From the NCBI RefSeq assembly GCF_004027225.2, contig NC_044289.2, positions 10,891,761 to 10,955,760 of the forward strand: DNA of 64,000 bases, in the 5' to 3' direction. The notes below the pieces were generated by a model. It made no database searches. It saw only the letters and a list, made by a program, of their open reading frames with translations, and was not told the origin of the DNA. This document shows, piece by piece, positions 24,565 to 64,000 of the stretch. The translations under genes and the position numbers were made by a program. How positions within the stretch are numbered: the first letter of the stretch is position 1; each line of letters starts with the position of its first letter. Origin of the DNA: Strigops habroptila (Eukaryota; Chordata; Aves; Psittaciformes; Psittacidae).

Positions 24565-27500
24565 ATTGCACATAATCCAGCAGAACAACCGACAGAAAAC
24601 TCCGGACAGTAGTACACAGATTGTAGTAAACAGCTTGCAAAACCTGTGACGAAGGTATTTTTGTGTGAAGAGTGAAACGTATCTGCATCTTTGTAAGACC
24701 TGAAAAGTATAACACAATATCCTAGTCAGTTTTGAAAGCATGCAGTTTGAGGTAAATCTGTTATTTTGCATCTACGAAAACAAAATCCCTAAGGGGCTAT
24801 ATGTATGTATGTATATATATCCATATCTCAGCACAATATGGATATATTTATACGTCACATAAAAGCAACTCTACCTACTTTTCTCAGAAGGTTACTAGGA
24901 GGAAAGCACATTACTGAGTGCATACCACATGCATAAAAAATTGGGATGGGAGGAGGGGGGAATTACCTTAGCACTGTTGAGAAAGATGCATTTTTGTGCT
25001 TAGTGATAAATAAAAGCCCCTCAGGTCTCTCAATGGAAATTGTCTTGGTGGCTAATAAAATCAGTTGGTATATTGAAACCGCAGAGCTGGCAAGTGAATG
25101 CCAGCAAACGGAGATAAAACATCAAAGGCAGCAGAGCCTGGGGTTTGCAATACATTTATACTTAAGGAAAGAAAAAAAGCAAATTGTTACTAAACTATGC
25201 TCTGTGGAAGTGTAGATGATGCTGCACAGCTTTCTCAGGACTGGTACAGCCACATGGCTTTTAGAAAGGGATCACATTCACTTCTTCCACAGTTAACACC
25301 ACATATTTGCTACTGTGACAACATTCCTGAGCTCAGTAAGGTTAAAAAATAAACTTGGTTCACAAAGAAAAGTACTCAATTATTCTCATTATCTTATGCC
25401 ATAATTAGAGCAGATAAATTAGGCAGGTTTTGCCCTGTGTCTCCAGTCAGTGTAAACCCCTGTGTGTCTGCCACTCTTTCTCAGAAATCCTTTCAGACTG
25501 ACCTTTGGAGCAGACTGGATATATGTTTTTTTTTCCTTAACCACCATTTCCTCATTCTTTCCAGTCCCTTAGGTTTTCCTGCCCAGTCCTATGCTGTGGG
25601 ACTTCAGGATACACAGAGGTGCACAACCAACTATAAATAACATTTCCAATTATCTTAAAAAGGGATAGAAAATACATAATGCTCTTAAAAGAAGAAACAA
25701 ACATGTCCAAGCACTTAGCCTCACACTAAACTATAACTTCAGCTGTGCTGACTTTCTACGCTTGCACTGGTAAGGATCAGAGCAGGTCACAGTGGGAACA
25801 TCTCCTTCCAAAGGTCAGCCTCTGTAGCAGCTTTGGGAAGAATTGGTGCAAGCCACCCAGGCCTCTAAGCCTTGCACACAAAACAACAGCTAGAATTGCC
25901 CCACTGTGTTCTACCACTGCTGAAAGTCTGGCTGCTGCGTATTTTTGAGCCTAACACCCAAATACACTGGAGTCACTCGGGTCTCTGCACCTTTTTTTCT
26001 TTCAGGAATAACATAACCATTCCCACAACAGCCACACTGCATCCTCTGGCTGGGAGGTCTGTTCACTCTGTCACAGTGAGAGAGCTCAGGAGCCCCCCTG
26101 CAGCCCAGCGCATCCAGGGGAGGAACCTGCGGGTGTACAGAGGTATTTTTCAGTAAGTACCTCCTTTTCATTGTAACTCACACCATTTTCATAGAATAAA
26201 AGGGGCAAAGGGACAAATTCAGCACACCAATTTCCTTTCCCTTTACAGCGGGAACTCTCCCACTGCAAGACATTTCTGTACAGAGCATTGCTGGTGGCAG
26301 GAGAGAACTCAGATGGTGACTAGTCTTGACACGGGCACAGTGTCCACCCGCAGCACCTTCCACATGCACAAACAGCCTTGCATCAGCCAGTCCCTCACAC
26401 CCCATCTCGCAGCCCCCCTCCATGGCACATTGACAGGCATGGGCAGGACTCTGGTTACACATTAACAAGCCCAATTTCAACTTGCTCCCCCTCTCTCAGT
26501 CCTCCATATGTGGGAAACGACTCCAGGCAACGGGGAAAGGAAAGACTTTTGTTCATCCCTTTGGATGACTTCCAAGCATGAAGGGTGATGTCCACCCTTA
26601 GCCATGGCGCGGCTCCGATGAGTCATTTTGGTTGCTGTGTATTGCTTCATCTCCAAGCCATGGATGATATTCTTTGGGAAATCTCTGAGTCAACCAAGGG
26701 AATTACAAAACACATCAGTGTGCACACATAAGACCTTCTCGCTCGTTCTCCTACAGCTACAGATAAATCCCTCATCACTGGCACAACAGGACAGTTGATG
26801 GCTTTGGTGAGAATAACTTAAGGCAACTGCTATTTTATACAAAGAAGAGAAGGAGGCTGAATTGCAGAAACCCTGGCTTTTCCTTGGTAGATTGCAGAGG
26901 CCAGCCACAGCCTGGGAACAGGGAGACTGAACTGATCTTCAGGTGCTTTCATTTAAGGTTGAAGTTTGCAGTGCAACCTTGGGATCTCAAAGTCCTCCTC
27001 TTAGGTGTTTCCAGGCGGCTGAGATTTAATCCCCGTCAAGGTCCGTGGTCTCCATCAGCAGCAACGCCTGTCCCAGACACAGATGAACAGGAGAGTCAGG
27101 GGGGAGCAAACCATGCAATTAACATGTAATCACATCTGTCTGCAAGGCTTTCACCTCTGTAGGCTGAGTAGGGACTAATAACACGACAGAAAGCAGTGCC
27201 CAGCAGAGCATTTAACATTCATAGAAGTTTCACTCCATGAACCATGCCCATGCAACTGGGAAGGCAAAACTAATCTGTGGGATTGTACCAGATCAACACA
27301 GTTCCATTTTTTAACTTTGAGGAAATCATTTTATGAAAAGACTTGAGAATTATCCACTGAAATTACTCCACAAATCTTGGAACAGATAAAGAGTAACTGA
27401 GAATCCCAATGCAGGTAATCGCATCTGCTGAATAAATGCCCATGCATTTTCATCACCACGACATCCATCAGGGAGTGATTTGAGTTGTCAGTAAAGCTAG

Positions 27501-27581
27501 TCAACCTACAACACCCACAGTTATGTCTATAAATTGACGATTAAAAGCTCACTGCTCTTCTTACCTTGTTCGAGGGGCACA
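24565..27581 (-). other. Probable JPH2 3' UTR region
   Basis: Non-coding on both strands as far as I can see. A consensus donor (AAG|GTAAGA, minus strand) ends the terminal coding exon at 27565, so part of this stretch may be a 3' UTR intron. A plausible minus-strand acceptor with a good pyrimidine tract lies near 26911. A 12-bp inverted repeat is at 24815-24847, beside a TATG/TA-rich simple tract at 24799-24820. Confidence 0.4.
24815..24847. repeat. Inverted repeat, 12-bp arms
   Basis: Arms ATATATCCATAT (24815-24826) and ATATGGATATAT (24836-24847) are perfect complements separated by 9 bases. On the minus strand this would form a hairpin in the possible JPH2 3' UTR. Confidence 0.6.
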
Positions 27582-55560
<27,979 letters not shown>

Positions 55561-58500
55561 CGGGTTTGCTCACAGCGGTGCTCAAGTGGGCAATTACAAC
55601 ACGGAGCAAAAGCACAGCCCTCACCGGATTGCAGCGTCCGCCTTATTCACCCCGTCTGCTACTATTACCGGGAATTTCCAGAGCTGCTTTAGGGTAGCAA
55701 CTTGCCAGTAATTCCCACTTCGCTCCCAAACAACAAACTTACCCAAAACCTCCTTCTGTTTAACAGCTGGTGGCGTGATTTAGTCTCATACGTTTGGAAA
55801 AGAAAGGTGAGACCATGCCCCTGGAACAGCTGCAGACACATTGAGAGTAGCGACAGCGCACCTTGCTTGTAATAATGCATGTCATCAAATACAGAGGGTA
55901 GGGGACAAGGAAGGAAACACCAGGTAACAGGCTAATCCGAGCTCTCCTCCTCCAGCCACGCCTGTCCCATCTCCTAAAGACATTGTCACAGCACAGCCAC
56001 AAAGGGGTGGCCCTCCCCTGCTGAGCATCACATGCTGAGAAGCTGCAGGGTAAGACTGTGCTACCGGCAAGCTGTGCTCTGCCCATCGAGGTGAGCTGCC
56101 TGGTTCTGGAGCAAAGCTGCCACAGACACAGTGCATTTCAGACTCATGTAAGACAAGTTTTACACTTTGGACAACCTCCTTATTGGTGTTTCTAGGAAGA
56201 AGAGGTACAGAAACACACACACACACCCCCCTGCGGTATATAATTGTAAGAAAAGCCAAGTATGTGTATACAGCACATAAACTACAGAATACTGCAGGCA
56301 CAGGGGAGAAGGAATTAGTTAGCTGCCCACTATGGAGCTGATTACAAAAGGCTTCACTTTTATTCAGCCCCAGGAAGGAACCATGAGGGACTCCAACACT
56401 ACCCCGAAGTGCTGCTTGGCAGAACCAGCCCTCTAAAGCTTTCTGGTTTAAAAAAGTCAGATTTTGAAATCGGCTCAAGTTGGACTTTCTTAAGCTAAGC
56501 TTTTAGACTCCTCAGCCAAGCTTTGCAGGTTCTTGCTGCACAATTAAAGGCTGGAAATTCACATTTTCTCAAAGCAAAACTGGAGGTTTTTGGTTTGTGG
56601 TTTCTGGGTAGAGCAAAGCATCTTAAAACACCTTGTAGTAACAGGAGGGAAAGTGTTAAGGCAGCAGTTGCAGCTATCTGTGGTCTTTTATTCCACAGTG
56701 TTCCAGCACTTACCAGACCAAAGATGTTGTAACTGCTCAAAGAGGATGCCAAGTTCAGGACCACATAAATATTTACTCAGCAACTTTTCCTAATCCCATA
56801 GCACAGTTGTGAACCGACAGTACACTTAGTTTAAATGTTAGTAACCTATGCAGATGTTGGCAGTTAAAGAGCCTTTGTTGACCACTGACACACCCAAACT
56901 TCAGACAGCACCAACATTGTGTGTGTGCGTTAAGGCACCAGCCAGAGCTTCAGATTTCTTCATTTTGGCAGGAAAACTCACATTCTCTCCCAAAGGCTGA
57001 GGCTGTGGAGCTCGCAGCACCCAGCCAGGGCACAGCACCCAGCCGGGGGGACCTCTAGTGGCCCAGCACTCCTGTCCTCCCTTCCCAGTCCACATCTTTC
57101 TACTCTATTTTTTCACATTACCTCTCAGATTTCAATCCACTTTTCTGCAACGTGGTACTGAGCACTTGATGTCTCAATCCCAAATCCTGCAGGTATCAGG
57201 CTGTGGTGACTGATGAAAGCAATGGTAAAAAGCAACGTGGTCTTGAAAGGTGTTCTCAGCCCCACAGCAGTGCTGTGGCTGCTGCCTGCAGGCATTTGGG
57301 AAGAGTAAAGAATTATTACTAAAGAAGTATGGTCACTTTGCAGCCCATAATTACCAAACAGCTGCCCTGAATTCAGAACATGGGCAGCAGAAATACAGCT
57401 ATTTAAGAAGATGGAAATGGAAGGGAGGTGTGGGACCCAAGAATGGAGGTGTGGGACCCAAGACTCTGCAAGGGGTAGATTGAAACTTGAGAACTGGCAA
57501 AACCCCATAAATTCGCATGGTCACTTGCTCTAAGACACTGCCACAGAAAAGATAAAAACCCCCAAGAGTAACACTGAAAGATTTCACAGGGAAATATTTG
57601 TCTCCATTTCCTCCCCAGACCTTATGGGTCAGAAAGGTTCAGGTACTGAAGTAGTAAAGACAAACTTAACTCATCTCTCCCTCAGCAAACCGTATTGTTT
57701 GATGGGATGCTCCTTCATTACACATGCATTTATAAAAGACAGACTGTGCTGATGCACACAAAGCACGTGAGCTGCTGTTTCTGAAGCAAGATTCATTGTG
57801 CAGCTGACAACTGTTCACTCAAGTCTACAGGTCTTAATACTTGAAGGGTTATAGAGCAGACTGAACAAAGCTATAAAATAAACCCCGAACCCACCAGAGT
57901 GCACATGAATTAAGACCACTGTAGCCAGCAAATGCTGTTTCAACCTTCATAAACCCCACACTGAACAGAATGTATCATCTTCTTTTTCCCTTGGTTAACT
58001 GAAGCAGCAATCCCCCTGAAGAATTTGGGTATTTCTCCTGCTGCAGACATGCCTGAGGCCTGTTGGATGTTCAATAAAAACTTACACTCACTTTACATTT
58101 TCCACTAAACCACTAACCAACACTGCAGAGATCAGAATAACCTCTTCAAACACCTTGCTTAGATCATTCGAGTTTCTTTGCTCCTCAGGCATTCTAGCAA
58201 GCAAATGTTATGTTAATCTTATCTGACTGCATTAACATTACCAAAGATAGGGAAGGAGGGTGTCTGTTCAGTCCATCAGAAATAAAGCCTCTTCAGGCAC
58301 AAAGAAATACAATGCTTCCACCCCAAAACATGACTCTGTCTCTTCAATTTGCCCAGAGTGGTAATAGCACCGAGAAGAGGACAGGGGATGGTCACACTTT
58401 CCTTCATGAAATAAAATCAGAGGCAAAGTGTCCAAAACCACAAGCACGTTACAACCTGAGGTCACAGCAATCGCACTCAGACTCCTCACAGTAAGAGCTC

Positions 58501-58726
58501 TAATCACCAAGCAACCCAGAGGCTCCTCTCCTCCAACAAACCAAAACCAGAGAATTTTGAAGACAAAGTAGAATTTCCCCAAGTGTTAGGTCTCTTAAGT
58601 ATAGGCAGGTACACTCTAAACACATTCACTGTTTACTTCGTTATCTATTCCAAGCTTAAATTATAATGCTTAAGCTAAACTGCCCAGTTTAAATAATGAA
58701 CATTAGATAAGATACAGAGAAGTGTT
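55561..58726. other. Intergenic JPH2 to OSER1
   Basis: 3.2 kb between the JPH2 promoter and the OSER1 3' end. Contains a (CA)n tract at 56212-56227 and a 21-bp tandem duplication at 57424-57463. No gene recognised. Confidence 0.6.
57424..57463. repeat. 21-bp tandem duplication
   Basis: GGAGGTGTGGGACCCAAGA recurs after 21 bases (57424 and 57445), both copies identical. A recent local duplication. Confidence 0.75.
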
Positions 58727-58732
58727 TTTATT
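58727..58732 (-). terminator. OSER1 poly(A) signal
   Basis: TTTATT on plus is AATAAA on minus, in the context TGCAATAAAAACAC, 92 bases after the OSER1 stop. It would give a short 3' UTR. A distal site cannot be excluded. Confidence 0.5.
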
Positions 58733-58823
58733 GCAAGCACAGTGAGCAGAGAGTAGGTTGCATCTCACATGAGTGTGACTGAGGGCAGATTCAAACCATA
58801 CACCCCTTCAGTGCTCACTGCTG

Positions 58824-62244
<3,421 letters not shown>

Positions 62245-62250
62245 GTACTG

Positions 62251-63300
62251 CTACAAGCAGAAAAAAAGGCACATGAAAATAAGAACCAACACATTGTTAA
62301 AAACATTAGTTGCCCAGCAGCACCATAATACATGAAAATAAACTCGAAATAGCACGCTGAGCACATAAAGCTGAGGTCATTCTAGCTGAACATTTTTGAA
62401 AGTTGATTCAGAACAAGTTTATGATACCCAAGAACAGAACAATCAGTCTCTTGTACAACTGCACAGGTGAATTAGCAATTTAAAGTTAAATTTGGTGTCA
62501 GTAGCATCTTGTCCCTCCATTACAGTCCAGACTCTTCTATTAATCTTCCAGTGTTACCAAAATAATTCCAGAAGAGGTGAAAGGCAGAAGGAACACCACT
62601 GTTAGAAACAGTCAACTTTCTACAGCTGCTATTTCCAGCTTTGGGACTTGATGTTACATATATTAAAAACCCCAAACCAACAGATTTTACTTAAAACAAG
62701 ATAAAAATTAAACAAAATATATTGATCTTATGTCTAGATCCCAGCAAGGGCTACACAACCCTATCAGAACATGGCATTGTGATTGCAAATAGCCATTAAA
62801 ATTTTCTGATACCAGCTCTTGAACAAGTAAAAATGCCAATAAGGCACAAACAGCAAAGAATGAGCCTTGTTTTAAATAAAAAAATGAACTGACAAAAACT
62901 GGCTGATGTTTCTTTTTTTTAATCTACCCTTGCCATCATTTAATCTAGGAATCTCAAACTGTTCTAAATTGGATGCTCCTCATTGCCTTACAGTTCTGCA
63001 ATCCTACAGTTCTGCACATGCTACACCAGCCACGCTTCAGATGAAAAAGCACTCAATAATGGTTTGCTTCCTTTGTTTTTGCTGAGCAGAAACCACTGAC
63101 AACAACAAGCCTCAGTTCTAGTCCAAACTACCTCAAGCTCAGTACCTGTTGAAGTTTACCTGGCTGATTAACCTGCTTTTGGACTTGACTACTTCTGGAA
63201 AAACAGGGCCATTTGGGGTGAGTGCCATTACTGCAAGAGCCTTTGGCCACACTCTCTGGGTTGTGACAAGATCAGCTCCTCTCTATTATTAAATTGCAAG
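62251..63300. other. Sequence upstream of OSER1 exon, no gene seen
   Basis: A+T-rich, likely the intron upstream of the first coding OSER1 exon. No CpG island is present up to the right edge, so the OSER1 promoter lies outside the window. Confidence 0.55.
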
Positions 63301-64000
63301 GTTGTCGCACTTGACAACATTCTACAATGAGACTGGTTTTGCAGACAAGGGGAGAGCAGTGGATGTTTTCTACCTGGACTTCAGTAACGCTTTCGTTCTC
63401 CCACAAGACCCTCATAGAGGAGGTGATGATAAACCACCACTGGATGATTAGTCAGTGAGGCAGACTGAAAGAGAGGCCCAACAATTGGGCCCAAAGAGTG
63501 GCGATCATTGGCATAAAGTCTAGTTGGAGGTCAGCAACTAGCAGTGTACCCCAGGGTACAGTGTCCAGTGCTGTTCATCATCTTCATTAGTGATCTGGAT
63601 GATGTGGCAGAGTGTTCCTTCAACAAGTTTGCTGATGACACCAAACTGGGATGGGTGGCTAAGGGACCATGACAGGCTGGAGAAAGAGGCCAACAGGAAC
63701 CTCATGAACTTCAATGAGGGGAAATGCAAAGCCCTGCTCCTGCAGAGGAACAAACCCACGTGCCAGTACAGCTTTGCAGAAAAGGCCCTCGGGGTCCTGG
63801 CACACATCAGGATGGACAGGAGCCAGCAACGCGTCTTTGTGGCAAAGGGACTAACGGTATCCTGAGGCCAAGGGAGCTGATCCTTCCCTCTCTTCAGCAC
63901 TGGTGAGATCATAGCTGGAGCACTGCGCCCAGTGCTGGGCTCCCTGCTACAGGAGACACTGACATGCTGGAAAGAAACCAGCGAACAGACACTAAGATGA
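63301..64000 (+). mobile_element. CR1 LINE ORF2 fragment, runs off the right edge
   Basis: Plus-strand CR1 reverse-transcriptase region. The motif-A block reads DFSNAF near 63378-63396, the VPQG block is near 63548, and the catalytic FADD motif is at 63628-63639 in a frame reading NKFADDTKLG. DNA blocks such as GGCATAAAGTCTAGTTGGAG and CAACTAGCAGTGTACCCCAG match the CR1 consensus. Several frame changes mean it is inactive. The copy starts within the element (5'-truncated), and its 3' part is beyond the window. Confidence 0.9.

Noticed and set aside
63538-63912. Frames on both strands at the right edge
   Set aside because: They are parts of the CR1 reverse-transcriptase region, not host genes.

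Overview
The window looks like avian nuclear DNA. Its only recognisable interspersed repeats are fragments of CR1, the dominant bird LINE, including a copy that still ends in the bird-type octamer tail. Introns are compact, promoters lie in CpG-rich islands, and the genes match the region equivalent to human 20q13 (chicken chromosome 20 by known synteny). I see no bacterial, plasmid, viral or CRISPR sequence. About 88-90% of the window is intron or intergenic.

Layout, left to right. Positions 1-3.6 kb hold no supportable gene. OCSTAMP (+ strand, 3648-6347) encodes the multipass osteoclast fusion protein, in two clear coding exons plus a likely third. A TRH receptor paralogue (+ strand, 11864-17718, 2 exons, 387 aa) is most likely TRHR3, a receptor that mammals lack. 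From 18.9 to 24.5 kb there is no gene. JPH2 (junctophilin-2, - strand, 27582-54811, five coding exons, 710 aa) fills the centre, with a CpG-island promoter near 54.5-55.5 kb. OSER1 (- strand, 58824-62210, three coding exons, 292 aa) follows, with its promoter beyond the right edge. A partial CR1 copy runs off the right edge from about 63.3 kb.

The genes are independent single-promoter loci with unrelated jobs: osteoclast fusion, neuroendocrine signalling, cardiac and skeletal muscle membrane junctions, and a stress-responsive nuclear protein. They sit together because of chromosome history. JPH2 and OCSTAMP are whole-genome-duplication relatives of JPH1 and DCSTAMP on human 8q, where TRHR itself also lies, so the TRHR-like gene here is the expected third partner of that paralogous block.

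All splice junctions were placed by hand from consensus sites, reading-frame arithmetic and remembered protein families; no alignment or database search was run. The most useful second-look points are the TRH receptor in this paralogon, a tandem acceptor deciding the OCSTAMP C-terminus, a splice donor just after the JPH2 stop, an overlapping upstream ORF at the OSER1 start, a perfect CArG box in a JPH2 intron, and a four-copy 32-bp minisatellite. I did not find a wholly new biological system.
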